Positions 10,245 to 20,500 are shown, counted from the stretch's first letter. The stretch: DNA of 42,398 nucleotides from Bacillota bacterium (GCA_030691505.1 JAUYEG010000057.1:1-42398), one strand, 5' to 3'. Numbers and translations are program-made. Notes: a model not told the origin generated them from the sequence alone.

Positions 10245-10269
10245 CAGGGGGCCGTAGGGCCCCCTGTTT
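10245..10269 (+). terminator. Rho-independent-type terminator after groEL
   Basis: CAGGGGGCC (10245-10253) and GGCCCCCTG (10258-10266) form a perfect 9-bp stem with a GTAG loop, followed by TTTC. The T-run is short, but the stem is very stable and the position fits the end of groESL. Confidence 0.75.
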
Positions 10270-10319
10270 CGCAGGGCGACTCCGCGCGCGGCCAAGCAAT
10301 CGCAGAGGTGGGCGAAACC

Positions 10320-11234
10320 ATGGCGTGGCAGGAAAACCGCAAGCCCTCTGTGGCGACGGGCAACATAAGGCATCCGGATGAGCTCTCGACCCTCCTCGAG
10401 TCGGTGTCCAGGGCCAGCGGCCTCCCCTATCCCTGGGAAACCACGGTCATCAAACCCAACTGGTTTTCTCCAGGTCCCGCCAACTACACCGGGGCCTCGA
10501 CGCTCGACCTTGTGCTCCAGGCGGTGCCCGGCCACAAGCTCCTGGTCGAAAGCCACAGTTGCGGCCGCAACTACGGGGGCCGCGAGGTGACCCCGTCAAA
10601 CGGCCGGGACCTGCTGCCTTGGATCCGGGAGCAGGAGGAGCTGTTCTTCGGGCGCACTGGGCTGGGCGAGGTCATCAGGCGGCACGGGGTCGAGTACGTC
10701 AACGCCACAGAGGAAGTCTGGGGCGGCCGCGCAGCCCCCGCGGATGAGGTCCGTCAGCTCGTCGAGGAGCGTCTGGGTCCGATCGGGCATCCCGAGTTGT
10801 ACGAGCAGGTGCCGTCGAGGCTTTTTGACCTGCGTGACCGCGCCATCCTCCTCGATCTGGCCAAGATCAAGGTGCCGGAGAAGGCCCACGGTGACGCTTT
10901 CAGCCTCACCGTGAAGAACCTTTTTGGCCTGATAGTCGAGCCCAACAGGTGGGACTACCACACCGGGCTGCCGGGGAGCATCGTCGATGTGGCCTGCGTG
11001 TACCTCAGCCTTTTCCCGGTGATCGGTGTTGCGGAGGGGATCTTCGAACTGATCCGCGGCAACCCCAAGGGCGAGATTTCGGTTCCCTGGGGAAACTACG
11101 ACGTCGTGCGCGATGCCGGTCTGGTGGTCGCAGGGTGGCCCCTGTCAGATGTTGACCTGGCCGTGGGAAACGCGTTTGGGTTGGATCTCTCCGCCCGCGC
11201 ACTGGTGAAGCTCTCCCGCTTTCGCGGGATCTGA
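10320..11234 (+). CDS. DUF362-family protein
   Basis: The segment VIKPNWFSPGPANYTGASTLDLVLQAV near the N-terminus, with the KPNW motif, and LAKIKVPEKAHGDAFSLTVKNLFGLI in the middle are characteristic of the DUF362 family, often found near ferredoxins in anaerobes. No Fe-S ferredoxin module or membrane segment is visible in this 304-residue version. AGAGGTGGG at 10304-10312 selects ATG 10320 over an upstream in-frame GTG at 10308. The gene stands alone between the groEL terminator and the purine control region. The family's biochemical function is not established and none is proposed here. Confidence 0.8.
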   Translation: MAWQENRKPSVATGNIRHPDELSTLLESVSRASGLPYPWETTVIKPNWFSPGPANYTGASTLDLVLQAVPGHKLLVESHSCGRNYGGREVTPSNGRDLLPWIREQEELFFGRTGLGEVIRRHGVEYVNATEEVWGGRAAPADEVRQLVEERLGPIGHPELYEQVPSRLFDLRDRAILLDLAKIKVPEKAHGDAFSLTVKNLFGLIVEPNRWDYHTGLPGSIVDVACVYLSLFPVIGVAEGIFELIRGNPKGEISVPWGNYDVVRDAGLVVAGWPLSDVDLAVGNAFGLDLSARALVKLSRFRGI

Positions 11235-11262
11235 CCGCTGGAGGAAGAACCGGCTTGACTCA

Positions 11263-11299
11263 CCGAACAATTCGGGCATGTTCACTCTTTATTGTTCGG
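11263..11299 (+). promoter_or_regulatory. PurBox-type inverted repeat (putative PurR operator)
   Basis: CCGAACAAT at 11263-11271 is repeated in inverse orientation as ATTGTTCGG at 11291-11299, 19 bases apart. The core equals the Bacillus PurBox core CCGAACWWT, and Bacillus PurR uses two such boxes in inverted orientation. The pair lies just upstream of a promoter-like sequence and 164 bases before purE. Bacillus spacing is usually 16-17, so the geometry differs slightly. Confidence 0.8.
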
Positions 11300-11307
11300 C
11301 TCCCGCT

Positions 11308-11337
11308 TTGACCGTGACTGTTCATACTTGGTAACAT
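11308..11337 (+). promoter_or_regulatory. Putative pur operon promoter
   Basis: TTGACC (11308-11313), an 18-base spacer and TAACAT (11332-11337). The -10 is only moderate, but its place directly after the PurBox pair is as in Bacillus pur control regions. Confidence 0.5.
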
Positions 11338-11463
11338 CAAGGGGGAGACGCGCTCGGCGGCCGGGCGTTTGTTGCCCGAAACCCACCGAAAGAACGTTCG
11401 CCAAGAGCCCTTTCGGCGTCCCGCGGCTTAAGCCGCGGCGCAGGCCTCAAGGAGGATTAGACG
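11338..11463 (+). promoter_or_regulatory. Structured leader of purE
   Basis: This untranslated stretch can form several hairpins: GGGC/GCCC near 11363-11378, CCGAAAG pairing with CTTTCGG across about 11387-11417, and the perfect palindrome CCGCGGCTTAAGCCGCGG at 11421-11438, just before the Shine-Dalgarno AAGGAGGA (11449-11456). I could not match it to a purine (guanine) riboswitch or to the ZTP/pfl motif, so no ligand is claimed. Confidence 0.4.
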
Positions 11464-11964
11464 GTGCCGGATGTGCTGATTCTCGTCGGCAGTCCGAACG
11501 ATCTCGACAAGATGGCCAAAGCGGGCGAAACGCTCCGCAGCCTCGGCTTGACGGCCGAAACCCAAGTAGCGTCCGCCCACCGCGACCCGGAGCGGGTAGC
11601 TGAGCTCGTGTCCGCTGCCGAAGCCGGCGGCGAGGTCAAGGTGATCATCGCGGCCGCCGGCATGGCCGCGCATCTTGCTGGAGCGGTCGCCGCCCGTACC
11701 GTGCTGCCGGTCATCGGCGTGCCGCTGGGCGGCTCGGCCCTGAACGGCCTCGACGCCCTCTACAGCACGGTGCAGATGCCGCGCGGGATCCCCGTGGCGA
11801 CGGTCGCCATCGACGGCGCGGTCAACGCCGGGATTCTCGCGGCGCAGATCATCGGCCTCGGGCGGCCGGAGATACGGGAGCGGCTGCACGAGCAGCGGCG
11901 CCAGGCCGCGGCCGAGGCACGCGCCGCCTCCGCCCGGCTTGATGGGAGCCGGAGGGAAGACTGA
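11464..11964 (+). CDS. purE: N5-carboxyaminoimidazole ribonucleotide mutase PurE
   Basis: PurE moves the carboxyl group from N5-CAIR to CAIR in purine synthesis. The active-site pieces [28 protein letters not shown] and [27 protein letters not shown] are present. Here GSxSD reads GSPND and SAHRTP reads SAHRDP, mild departures from the class I consensus. A GTG start lies 7 bases after AAGGAGGA. The last 25 residues form an Arg/Ala-rich tail. purK, the usual partner that makes N5-CAIR, is not in the window, so it is encoded elsewhere or PurE is of the direct-carboxylating type; the sequence does not settle this. Confidence 0.94.
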   Translation: MPDVLILVGSPNDLDKMAKAGETLRSLGLTAETQVASAHRDPERVAELVSAAEAGGEVKVIIAAAGMAAHLAGAVAARTVLPVIGVPLGGSALNGLDALYSTVQMPRGIPVATVAIDGAVNAGILAAQIIGLGRPEIRERLHEQRRQAAAEARAASARLDGSRRED

Positions 11965-12065
11965 ATATCGGGAATAACGGGACCGCCGGACCGTGTCCGG
12001 CGCCCTGCGTTTTCTTGAGAGTCCAAAGGACGGTGCGGACGCGAACAGACGGGGGTGGGGCAGCG

Positions 12066-12329
12066 GTGTGGCAGGCCCAGGTATTCGTGACGTTCAAGCG
12101 CGGGGTGCTTGACCCGCAGGGCGAGGCGATACGGGGAGCTCTGGGGGCCCTGGGTTTCGACGGCGTCGAGCAGGTCCGCACGGGCAAGTACATGCAGGTC
12201 CGCCTGCGCGCCGCCGACGAGGCCGAGGTCAGGCGGCGCGTCGACGAGATGTGCCGTCGCCTGCTCGCCAACCCCGTGATCGAGGAATACCGTTTTGACC
12301 TCGCCCCGGCCGGGGAGGCCGGTAAATGA
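12066..12329 (+). CDS. purS: FGAM synthase subunit PurS
   Basis: A small subunit that bridges PurQ and PurL in the three-part phosphoribosylformylglycinamidine synthase of Gram-positive bacteria and archaea. Hallmarks are [28 protein letters not shown] and [13 protein letters not shown]. The open frame extends upstream to 12015, but GTG 12066 sits after GGGGGTGGGG and gives the standard 87-residue protein. The stop overlaps the purQ start as ATGA. Confidence 0.95.
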   Translation: MWQAQVFVTFKRGVLDPQGEAIRGALGALGFDGVEQVRTGKYMQVRLRAADEAEVRRRVDEMCRRLLANPVIEEYRFDLAPAGEAGK

Positions 12330-13039
12330 CGGCGATGAAGTTTGGCATAGTGGTCTTTCCCGGCTCGAACTGCGACGCCGACGCCTATGAGGCCGTCCGC
12401 CTGCTCGGCGCCGGCGCCCGCTACATCTGGCATGAGGAGCGCTCTCTCGGCGACACCGACTGCGTCATCCTGCCAGGGGGTTTCTCCTACGGCGACTACC
12501 TGCGCGCGGGGGCCATCGCCCGGTTTGCCCCGGTCATGGCAGCCGTCGAGCGCCACGCCGGGCGCGGCGGGCTGGTGCTCGGGATCTGCAACGGATTTCA
12601 GATCTTGCTGGAGGCGGGGATGCTCCCGGGGGCCATGCGCCGCAACGAGTCGCTGCGCTTTGAATGCCGCCCGACCTGCCTGCGTGTGGAGCGCACCGAC
12701 CTGCCGTTCACGTCCCTCTGCCAGCCCGGGCAGGTGCTGCAGGTGCCCGTGGCGCACGCCGAGGGCAACTATTTCCTGGGTAAGAGCGAGCTGCAGGCCC
12801 TCGAGGACGCGGGCCAGGTTGTCTTCCGGTACGTAACCCCGGCAGGCGCGGAAGGGCCGGGGGCCAACCCCAATGGGTCTGTCAACAACATCGCAGGGAT
12901 AGTAAACGCGGCCGGCAACGTGCTCGGCATGATGCCGCACCCGGAGCGGGTGGTCGAGCCACTGCTCGGCGGCTCAGACGGCCGGCTGATTCTTGGCTCG
13001 ATTATCGCCTCATGGCAGGGGGGTGCGCGGAGTGCCTAG
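12326..13039 (+). CDS. purQ: FGAM synthase glutaminase subunit PurQ
   Basis: A class I glutamine amidotransferase that supplies ammonia to PurL. The nucleophile lies in GICNGFQ and the His-Glu dyad in [27 protein letters not shown] and [17 protein letters not shown] are family segments. The 237 residues are normal. ATG 12326 overlaps purS by 4 bases behind GGGGAGG, and the end overlaps purL by 8 bases, so S, Q and L should be made in matched amounts. Confidence 0.97.
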   Translation: MTAMKFGIVVFPGSNCDADAYEAVRLLGAGARYIWHEERSLGDTDCVILPGGFSYGDYLRAGAIARFAPVMAAVERHAGRGGLVLGICNGFQILLEAGMLPGAMRRNESLRFECRPTCLRVERTDLPFTSLCQPGQVLQVPVAHAEGNYFLGKSELQALEDAGQVVFRYVTPAGAEGPGANPNGSVNNIAGIVNAAGNVLGMMPHPERVVEPLLGGSDGRLILGSIIASWQGGARSA

Positions 13040-15359
13040 CGACGACAGCAGCGCCGGTGCCGTGCCCGTCTGGGAAACCGTCGGCCTGACCGCCGAGGAG
13101 TACCGGCGCATCCAGCAGCACCTCGACCGCGACCCCAACCACGTCGAGCTCGGCATGTACGGGCTGATGTGGTCCGAGCACTGCAGCTACAAGAGCTCCA
13201 AGAACGACCTCCGGCGCTTCCCGACCAAGGGACCGCAGGTCATCCAGGGCCCGGGCGAAAACGCAGGGGCGGTCGACATCGGCGACGGGCTCGCGGTCGT
13301 CTTCAAGATGGAGAGTCACAACCACCCATCGGCGATCGAGCCCTACCAAGGCGCGGCGACGGGCGTGGGCGGCATCCTGCGGGATATCTTCACGATGGGC
13401 GCCCGGCCAATCGCGCTGCTCGACTCGCTTCGCTTCGGGCCGCTCGACGACGCGCGTTCGCGCTATCTTTTCGGCGGCGTGGTCGCCGGCATCTCCGGCT
13501 ACGGCAACTGCGTCGGCGTGCCGACCGTCGGCGGCGAGGTCCAGTTTGAGGGCTGCTACGGCGGAAACCCGCTGGTCAACGTGATGTGTGTCGGACTGGT
13601 GCGCCGCGACGGCATCGTGCTCGGCCGCGCCGCCGGCCCGGGCAACGCGCTGATGCTCGTCGGCTCCAAGACCGGCCGCGACGGCATCCACGGCGCCAGC
13701 CTGCTCGCCTCGCGCGAGTTTGACGAGAAGTCCGAGGAGATGCGCCCGTCCGTTCAGGTGGGCGACCCGTTCCTGAAGAAACTGCTCATCGAGGCCTGTC
13801 TCGAGGTCCTGCGGTCCGACGACGTCATCGGGCTCAACGACCTCGGCGCCGCCGGCCTGACCTCATCCAGCTCCGAAACGGCGAGCCGCGGCGGGGCCGG
13901 CATGGATTTGGACGTGGCCCTGGTGCCGCGCCGCGAGGAAGGCATGACCCCCTACGAGGTCATGCTGTCCGAGAGTCAGGAGCGGATGCTCGTCATCGTC
14001 CGGGCGGGCGCGGAGGAGCGGGTGAGCGCGGTTTTCCGCCGCTGGGGCCTCGACGCGGTGGTCATCGGGCGCGTGACGGACGGCGATCGCCTCATCGTCC
14101 GCGAGGACGGCCGGGTCGTCGCCGATATGCCCGTGCAGTCGCTGACGGCCGGCGGTCCGGTATATGACCGCCCGGTCACAAGGCCGGCGTATCTCGACCG
14201 GACGGCAACCATTTCGCCCGCCGCCCGGGCAGCCGCTGCAGTCCGCTGCCGCGAGCCCGCCGACAACGGCGGCACGCTCGGCCGCATTTTGGCCTCGCCG
14301 GCCATCGCCAGCAAGGCCTGGGTGTACAGGCAGTACGACCACGTCGTGCAGACCAACACCGTGCTGCCCCCGGGCGGCGCCGACGCCGCCGTGCTGCGGA
14401 TCCGCGGCACGGCCAAAGGGCTGTCCGTCGCGACGGACGGCAACGGGCGCTACACGTACCTCGACCCACGCGCGGGCGGCCGCATCGCCGTCGCCGAGGC
14501 CGCGCGCAACGTGGCCTGCACCGGCGCCAAACCGCTGGCGATGACCAACTGCCTCAACTTCGGCAACCCCGAGGACCCCGAGATCGCCTGGCAATTCCGC
14601 GAGGCCATCGCGGGCATGGCCGAGGCCTGCGAGGCCCTCGGCACGCCGGTGACGGGCGGCAATGTGAGTTTCTACAACGAAACGATGGGCGAGTCGATCT
14701 ACCCGACGCCGGTTGTCGGCATGCTCGGTGTGCTGCCCGACGTCGAAAAGCGTCTGGCCACGGCCTTCGGTCCGGATGGCTCGCTGATCTGCCTACTTAC
14801 GCCGCGGGTTAGGGCGACGGCCGGCGCGACGAGCGCCGCCGCGGCTGCCGGTGCCGGCCTCGCAGGAAGCGAGTACCTGAAGACCATCCACGGCGAGGTC
14901 GCCGGCGTCCCGGAGATCGACCTGGGCGGCGAGGCCGCGGTGCAGGCGACGCTGGTCGATGCCGCCGGCGCAGGGCTGTTGCTTTCGGCGCACGACGCCG
15001 CCGACGGCGGGCTGGCCGTCTGCGTCGCCGAGTGCTGCATCGCCGCCGCCGCTCCGGACGGGACGGTCACGGTTGGAGCGGAGGTCGAGGTGGACGACGC
15101 GGCCGGCGACCACGCCGCCCTTTTCGGCGAATGGCAATCTCGTGTCGCGGTTTCAGTCGACGCCGCGGCGCCGGACAAACTCAAGCAGCTCATCGAGCTG
15201 GCCCGCCGGTACGGCGCGGAGTGCAGCGTCATCGGCCGGGTCACGACCGAGCGGAGGCTGGTCATCAGGGCAAAGGACACCGGACGTGTGCTCGTATCCG
15301 AGGACCTTGCCGCGCTGGCAGGGACCTGGCGAGGTGCGCTTTCATGCCTCATGGGTTGA
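13032..15359 (+). CDS. purL: FGAM synthase large subunit PurL (small type)
   Basis: It converts FGAR to FGAM with ATP and PurQ-derived ammonia. At 775 residues it is the small PurL that works with PurS and PurQ, with two AIRS-like halves. [17 protein letters not shown] at the N-terminus and [24 protein letters not shown] are diagnostic. AGGGGGG at 13017-13023 favours GTG 13032; GTG 13023 is also in frame. The stop overlaps purF by 16 bases. Confidence 0.97.
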   Translation: MPSDDSSAGAVPVWETVGLTAEEYRRIQQHLDRDPNHVELGMYGLMWSEHCSYKSSKNDLRRFPTKGPQVIQGPGENAGAVDIGDGLAVVFKMESHNHPSAIEPYQGAATGVGGILRDIFTMGARPIALLDSLRFGPLDDARSRYLFGGVVAGISGYGNCVGVPTVGGEVQFEGCYGGNPLVNVMCVGLVRRDGIVLGRAAGPGNALMLVGSKTGRDGIHGASLLASREFDEKSEEMRPSVQVGDPFLKKLLIEACLEVLRSDDVIGLNDLGAAGLTSSSSETASRGGAGMDLDVALVPRREEGMTPYEVMLSESQERMLVIVRAGAEERVSAVFRRWGLDAVVIGRVTDGDRLIVREDGRVVADMPVQSLTAGGPVYDRPVTRPAYLDRTATISPAARAAAAVRCREPADNGGTLGRILASPAIASKAWVYRQYDHVVQTNTVLPPGGADAAVLRIRGTAKGLSVATDGNGRYTYLDPRAGGRIAVAEAARNVACTGAKPLAMTNCLNFGNPEDPEIAWQFREAIAGMAEACEALGTPVTGGNVSFYNETMGESIYPTPVVGMLGVLPDVEKRLATAFGPDGSLICLLTPRVRATAGATSAAAAAGAGLAGSEYLKTIHGEVAGVPEIDLGGEAAVQATLVDAAGAGLLLSAHDAADGGLAVCVAECCIAAAAPDGTVTVGAEVEVDDAAGDHAALFGEWQSRVAVSVDAAAPDKLKQLIELARRYGAECSVIGRVTTERRLVIRAKDTGRVLVSEDLAALAGTWRGALSCLMG

Positions 15360-16822
15360 TAGTCCCGGGGCGACCGCCACGGCCGTCGTCGCAACAGCGG
15401 TCCGGGCCGGAACTGCAGGAGGAGTGCGGCCTCTTCGGGGTCTTCGGGCACCCGCAGGCGGCCCTGCTCAGCTATCTCGGGCTTTTTGCGCTCCAGCACC
15501 GCGGTCAGGAAAGCGCTGGCATCGCCGTCTGGGACGGCGAGTACCTCGACTGCGAGAAAGGCATGGGCCTGGTCGGCGAGGTCTTTGAGCGCGCCGAGGT
15601 CGCGGCATGGCCGGGAAGCGCGGCCGTCGGGCACGTGCGCTACCCGACCTGCGGTTCGAGCGACCCGGTCAACGCGCAGCCGCTGGTAGTCAGGACTTTT
15701 CCGGGCACGTTGGCCCTGGCGCATAACGGCGAACTGACCGACGCCGGCCGCTGGCGCGCCGACCTTGAGCAAAAGGGCGCGATCTTCCAGACCACTTCGG
15801 ATACGGAGGTCATCGCTCACCTGGTTTCGCGGTCCGGCCGCAACGAGGCCGGCGAGGCGCTCCTCGACGCGCTTGGCCAGGTGCACGGCGGGTTCGCAGT
15901 GGTCGTGCTGTCAGAGGGCGAGCTGTTCTGTGCCCGCGACCCCAACGGCATCCGCCCGCTGTCGATCGGTCGGCTCGGCGATGCCTGGCTTGTGGCCTCC
16001 GAGACGTGCGCCATCGACTCCATCGGCGGCGAGTTTGTGCGGGATGTCGAGCAGGGCGAACTGGTGAGCATCGGCGAGTACGGCATCCGCAGCGCGCAGT
16101 TTGCGGCGCCGGGCCGCCCGGCCCTGTGCGCATTTGAGTACATCTACTTTGCGCGGCCCGATTCTGACGTCCAGGGCAAGAACGTGCACCAGGTGCGCAA
16201 GGAGCTCGGCCGCCGCCTGGTGCGCGCCTTCCCCGTGGACGCGGACCTGGTCACGGGCGTCCCCGACTCCAGCGTGTCGGCGGCCATCGGCTATGCCGAG
16301 GAGTCCGGACTGCCCAACGAGATCGGGCTAATCAAGAACAGGTACATCGGGCGCACGTTCATCGAGCCGACCCAGGAAGGTCGGGAGCTGGCCGTCCGGC
16401 TTAAACTCAACCCTCTCCGGCAGGTCGTCAAGGGTCAGCGGGTCGTGCTCGTCGATGATTCAATCGTGCGCGGCACGACCTCGCGGCACATCGTCGGACT
16501 GCTGCGGCAGGCCGGGGCCGCTGAGGTGCACCTGCGCATCACGTCGCCGCCGTACCGTTGCCCGTGTTTCTACGGGATAGACACGTCCTCCAGCGCCGAG
16601 CTGATCGCCGCGCGCAAGAGCGTCGAGGAGATCCGCCAGGCGGTTGATGCCGATACGCTGGCCTACCAGACCCTGTCCGAGCTGACCGGGGCCCTGGGGT
16701 ACCGCGCCGACCAGCTGTGCCTGTCGTGTTTCAACGGCGATTACCCGGTCCCGCCGCCTGAGGGGGCGACCTCGGGTGAGGGCAGGGGGGGCCGACAAGG
16801 GGGCCTGTTCAGTGGGAGCTGA
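15344..16822 (+). CDS. purF: Amidophosphoribosyltransferase PurF
   Basis: The first committed step of purine synthesis: PRPP plus glutamine to phosphoribosylamine. The nucleophilic Cys is residue 28 ([10 protein letters not shown]), so the first 27 residues are a removable propeptide, as in Bacillus PurF. Cysteines in [20 protein letters not shown] and the C-terminal CLSC match the four 4Fe-4S ligands of the Bacillus enzyme, so this should be the oxygen-sensitive cluster type. The PRPP loop is [17 protein letters not shown] 15344 lies 9 bases after a GAGG. The last 20 residues are Gly-rich and overlap purM. Confidence 0.97.
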   Translation: MPHGLIVPGRPPRPSSQQRSGPELQEECGLFGVFGHPQAALLSYLGLFALQHRGQESAGIAVWDGEYLDCEKGMGLVGEVFERAEVAAWPGSAAVGHVRYPTCGSSDPVNAQPLVVRTFPGTLALAHNGELTDAGRWRADLEQKGAIFQTTSDTEVIAHLVSRSGRNEAGEALLDALGQVHGGFAVVVLSEGELFCARDPNGIRPLSIGRLGDAWLVASETCAIDSIGGEFVRDVEQGELVSIGEYGIRSAQFAAPGRPALCAFEYIYFARPDSDVQGKNVHQVRKELGRRLVRAFPVDADLVTGVPDSSVSAAIGYAEESGLPNEIGLIKNRYIGRTFIEPTQEGRELAVRLKLNPLRQVVKGQRVVLVDDSIVRGTTSRHIVGLLRQAGAAEVHLRITSPPYRCPCFYGIDTSSSAELIAARKSVEEIRQAVDADTLAYQTLSELTGALGYRADQLCLSCFNGDYPVPPPEGATSGEGRGGRQGGLFSGS

Positions 16823-17954
16823 CGGGAAAGGCGGGGTCGGGCAGACGGGGCCGGGGGTGCCTGACGGGCCGCCTACAGGGCTCACCTACCGGGCGTCAGG
16901 CGTGGACCTCGACGCCGCTGACGAAACCGTCGCCCGCATGCGCACGCTCACCGCGGCGACCGCGCGTCCCGGGGTGATGGGCGGCATAGGCGGTTTCGGC
17001 GGGCTGTTTGACCTCGCCGAGGCGGGGTACAAGCGTCCGGTGCTGGTCTCCGGCACCGACAGCGTCGGCACCAAGCTCAAGATCGCGTTTATGACCGGCC
17101 GCCACGACACGGTGGGACAGGACTGCGTGGCGATGTGCGTCAACGATATCCTGACGCACGGCGCCGAGCCGCTCTTCTTCCTGGACTACATCGGCATCGC
17201 CCGCTACGACCCGGAAGTTGTCGTCGACCTGGTGCGGGGCGTCGCGGACGGCTGCAGGGTGGCCGGGTGCACGCTTATCGGCGGCGAAACCGCCCAGCTT
17301 CCCGGCCTGTACCAGCCAGGGGAGTACGACCTGGCCGGGTTTGCGGTCGGCGCTGTCGAAAAGGACGCCGTGCTCGACGGTTCGGCCGTGCGGGCGGGCG
17401 ACGAGATCATCGGCCTGGCGTCGAGCGGGCTGCACAGCAACGGGTTTTCGCTGGCGCGGCGGGCGCTGCTGGAAGGGCCGGACGGCCCTGTGACCGACCT
17501 TTCGTTTTGCCCGCCGGAGCTCGGGGGCGACCGGAGTCTGGCGGATGAGCTTCTTGAGCCGACCCGCATCTACGTCCAGCCGGTCCTGGCCGCCCTGCGG
17601 GTCGGCCTGACGGTGCACGGCATGGCCCACATCACCGGCGGCGGCCTGAACAACAACAGCTTCCGCATCCTCGGCGACGGGCTGCGGGCCTGCCTCGATG
17701 CCGGAGCCTGGCCGGTGCCGCCGATCTACCGGCTGTTGGCCGGGCCGGGCGGTGTGGGGGCGGCGGAGATGCTGCGGACGTTCAACTGCGGTCTGGGGTA
17801 TCTGGTCTACGTGCCGGCGGCGGAGGCGGGGCGGGCGGTGGAGCTCTTCGCCAAGCACGGAGTGCAGGCCTACCGGGCCGGGCGGGTCGAGCGGAGCGAG
17901 GGCGGCGAGCGCGGTTTCTGCCTGAGCGGCGACGCCGCATCGCTGTTCCGGTAG
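16812..17954 (+). CDS. purM: Phosphoribosylformylglycinamidine cyclo-ligase PurM
   Basis: PurM closes the imidazole ring to make AIR. Signature pieces are TARPGVMGGIGGFGGLFDL, SGTDSVGTKLKIAF, LIGGETAQLPGLYQPGEYDLAGF and AHITGGGLNNNSFRIL. AAGGGGG at 16797-16803 puts the start at GTG 16812; a GTG at 16776 is further from any Shine-Dalgarno. A Gly/Pro-rich 25-residue extension precedes the normal YRASGVDLDAA start. It overlaps the purF end by 11 bases. Confidence 0.96.
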   Translation: MGADGKGGVGQTGPGVPDGPPTGLTYRASGVDLDAADETVARMRTLTAATARPGVMGGIGGFGGLFDLAEAGYKRPVLVSGTDSVGTKLKIAFMTGRHDTVGQDCVAMCVNDILTHGAEPLFFLDYIGIARYDPEVVVDLVRGVADGCRVAGCTLIGGETAQLPGLYQPGEYDLAGFAVGAVEKDAVLDGSAVRAGDEIIGLASSGLHSNGFSLARRALLEGPDGPVTDLSFCPPELGGDRSLADELLEPTRIYVQPVLAALRVGLTVHGMAHITGGGLNNNSFRILGDGLRACLDAGAWPVPPIYRLLAGPGGVGAAEMLRTFNCGLGYLVYVPAAEAGRAVELFAKHGVQAYRAGRVERSEGGERGFCLSGDAASLFR

Positions 17955-18045
17955 AGGCCGGCGGCGGGCGGCAGCGGCCGCCAGCGCCCGGCACGGCACG
18001 GGCACCTGGCTGCCCGGGCAGGGTAGGCAAGGAGGTTTCGGCGGA

Positions 18046-18666
18046 ATGCTCAACATCGCCGTCCTGGTCAGCGGCCGCGGCACCAACCTGCAGGCCATTA
18101 TTGACGCCGTAGCGGTAGAGGGCGGCGAGCTTGCGGGAGTCGCGCGCGTCGTGCTTGTCGTCAGCGACCGCCCCAAGGCGCTGGCCCTGGAGCGTGCGCG
18201 TGCCTGCGGCATCCCCACCGCGGTGGTGCGCAAGAAGGATTTCCCCGAACGCACCGAACACGACCGGCAGGTCATGGCACAGCTTGCGGCGGCGGGCGCC
18301 GAACTGGTCTGCCTCGCCGGCTACATGCGCCTGCTGAGCCCGGAGTTCATCCAAGCCTACGAGGGCCGGATGATCAACGTCCACCCCGCGCTCCTGCCCG
18401 CCTTTCCGGGGCTCGACGTGCAGCGCGCCGCCCTGGAGTACGGGGTCAAGGTTGCCGGATGCACCGTGCACTTCGTGACCCTTGAGATGGACAGCGGCCC
18501 GATCATCGTGCAGCGGGCGGTGGCTGTGGCCGAGGACGATACCCCCGAGACCCTCGCCGCGCGCATCCTGGAGCAGGAGCACCAAGCCTACGTCGAGGCC
18601 ATTGCGCTGTACGCGGCCGGGCGCCTGCGGATCGAGGGGCGGAGGGTGCGGGTGCTGCCGGGGTAG
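18046..18666 (+). CDS. purN: Phosphoribosylglycinamide formyltransferase PurN
   Basis: It transfers formyl from 10-formyl-THF to GAR. Catalytic Asn, His and Asp are in MINVHPALLPAFPG and EMDSGPII; IAVLVSGRGTNLQAIIDA is the N-terminal phosphate-binding loop. The 206-residue length is normal. ATG 18046 follows AAGGAGG (18029-18035). It is separated from purM by 91 bases of GC-rich sequence in which I see no clear terminator. Confidence 0.97.
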   Translation: MLNIAVLVSGRGTNLQAIIDAVAVEGGELAGVARVVLVVSDRPKALALERARACGIPTAVVRKKDFPERTEHDRQVMAQLAAAGAELVCLAGYMRLLSPEFIQAYEGRMINVHPALLPAFPGLDVQRAALEYGVKVAGCTVHFVTLEMDSGPIIVQRAVAVAEDDTPETLAARILEQEHQAYVEAIALYAAGRLRIEGRRVRVLPG

Positions 18667-18751
18667 CGGCAGGGGCAGTGACGGGCGGCAGGAGGGCGAC
18701 GGGCGGCGGGCGGCGGGCGGGCGATTGACTATCTGACGGAGGTGGCTATGG

Positions 18752-20350
18752 ATGGCCAGGAGGGCGCTGCTCTCCGTGTACGACAAAGAGGGCCTGGTCG
18801 AACTGGGCCGGGGCCTTGTCCGCCTGGGGTGGGAACTCATCTCCACCGGCGGCACGGCGGCCCGGCTGGCCGAGGCCGGCGTGCCGGTGCGGGACATCGC
18901 GGCGGTTACCGGTTTCCCGGAGATCCTTGACGGCCGGGTCAAGACGCTCCACCCGGCGGTGTTTGGCGGCATTCTAGCGCGCCGCGACGTTGCGGCGCAC
19001 CGCGAACAGCTCGCGGCGCACGGCCTGGAGACGATCGACCTTGTGGTCAGCAACCTGTACCCGTTCAGGGCGACCGTCGGGCGCCCCGGCGTGACGCTTG
19101 ACGACGCGCTCGAGAACATCGACATCGGCGGCGTCTCGCTCATCCGGGCCGCAGCCAAGAACCACCGCGACGTGCTTATCGCGACGGACCCGCGCGAGTA
19201 TGGTGCCGTCCTGGAAGCCATCGAGCGCGGCGAAGAGGGCGAGGAGCTGCGCTACCGCCTGGCGTGCGCGGCGTTTGCGCATACGGCGGCGTACGATGCG
19301 GTGGTTTCGACGTGGCTGGCGGGGCGGGTGGGCCGCGGCCCGCGGGATTTGCCCGACCAACTTGTGCTTTACTTCGAGAAGGCCCTGGCCCTGTCGTACG
19401 GCGAGAACCCCCACCAGCCGGCGGCGATGTACAGGGAGCCGTTCGTGGGCGCTGGCGCGCTGGCGGGCGCGCAGCAACTGCAGGGCAAGCCGCTGTCTTT
19501 CAACAACCTGAACGATGCGGAGGGCGCCCTGGCGGCGGTGCGCGAGTTTAGGGGGCCGGCGGCGGTCGCCGTCAAACATGCCACCCCCTGCGGCGTCGCC
19601 ATCGCGGAAACGGTGGCAGAGGCCTGCAACAAAGCCCACGACGCCGACCCGGTGTCCATCTACGGCGGCATTCTGGCCGTGAACCGCACGCTGGACGGCG
19701 AGGCTGCCGAGGCGCTCAGGAGCATCCACCTGGACGTGCTCGTCGCCCCAGGGTACACGGAAGAGGCCCTCAGGATCCTCGTCCGCAAGCCCGCGTTGCG
19801 CGTGCTGACGACAGGGGAGGGGCAGATGTTTGAGGCGGCTGGCGCGGCTGGCGCGGCGGGCGCCGGTGGGGCAGGCGGGGGCAGCAGCGGGGGCGGCTAC
19901 GACCTGCGGCGAATCGGCGGCGGCCTGCTGGTCCAGCTCCCTGACGTTGTCGCGGAGGACCCGGGGTCGTGGCAGGCAGCAACGAAGCGGACCCCGACGG
20001 CCGAGGAGCTTCAGGAGCTGGCCTTTGCGTGGCGCGTGGTCAAGCACGTCCGCTCCAACGCCATCGTTCTGGCACGGCACGGCGCGACCATCGGCATCGG
20101 CGGCGGGCAGACCAACAGGGTCGAATCGGCGAGAATCGCCGTCAACCAGGCCGGGGCGCGGGCGCGCGGGTCGGTGCTGGCCTCGGACGCCTTCATTCCG
20201 TTTCCAGATACCATTGAGGTTGCGGCGACGGCGGGCATCGCGGCCGTGGTCCAGCCAGGCGGCTCGATCCGCGATGCGGACGTCATCGAGGCGGCGGACC
20301 AGGTCGGGCTGGCGATGGTCTTTACGGGCGTGAGGCACCTCAGGCATTAG
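18752..20350 (+). CDS. purH: Bifunctional AICAR formyltransferase / IMP cyclohydrolase PurH
   Basis: It carries out the last two steps to IMP. The N-terminal cyclohydrolase domain (ALLSVYDKEGLVELGRGL, ISTGGTAARL, GRVKTLHPAVFGGILARR) is followed by the formyltransferase domain with the Lys-His pair in VAVKHATPCGVAI and SDAFIPFPDTIEVAA near the end. ATG 18752 lies 6 bases after GGAGGTGG; ATG 18748 is out of frame. A Gly/Ala/Ser low-complexity insert (about residues 360-383) interrupts the second domain. Length 532 against about 512 usual. The stop codon lies in a 10-bp tandem repeat. Confidence 0.97.
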   Translation: MARRALLSVYDKEGLVELGRGLVRLGWELISTGGTAARLAEAGVPVRDIAAVTGFPEILDGRVKTLHPAVFGGILARRDVAAHREQLAAHGLETIDLVVSNLYPFRATVGRPGVTLDDALENIDIGGVSLIRAAAKNHRDVLIATDPREYGAVLEAIERGEEGEELRYRLACAAFAHTAAYDAVVSTWLAGRVGRGPRDLPDQLVLYFEKALALSYGENPHQPAAMYREPFVGAGALAGAQQLQGKPLSFNNLNDAEGALAAVREFRGPAAVAVKHATPCGVAIAETVAEACNKAHDADPVSIYGGILAVNRTLDGEAAEALRSIHLDVLVAPGYTEEALRILVRKPALRVLTTGEGQMFEAAGAAGAAGAGGAGGGSSGGGYDLRRIGGGLLVQLPDVVAEDPGSWQAATKRTPTAEELQELAFAWRVVKHVRSNAIVLARHGATIGIGGGQTNRVESARIAVNQAGARARGSVLASDAFIPFPDTIEVAATAGIAAVVQPGGSIRDADVIEAADQVGLAMVFTGVRHLRH

Positions 20351-20379
20351 GAGGCATCAGGAGGCATTAGCGAGGCATA
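20341..20379 (+). repeat. Four 10-bp tandem repeats over the purH stop
   Basis: CAGGCATTAG, GAGGCATCAG, GAGGCATTAG and CGAGGCATAA follow each other directly; the first contains the purH stop. The tract marks the left edge of the non-pur segment between purH and purD. Confidence 0.8.
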
Positions 20380-20500
20380 AGCGCTCGGGTTTCGCGGACA
20401 GAGTTGGTCCGCTGAGTCCGTACGGACGGTTCAGGCGCAGGACCGGAGGCTGGCGTTTGTTTCGCCCCCACCTCCGACTCCAAGCCCCCCATGCTCCACA

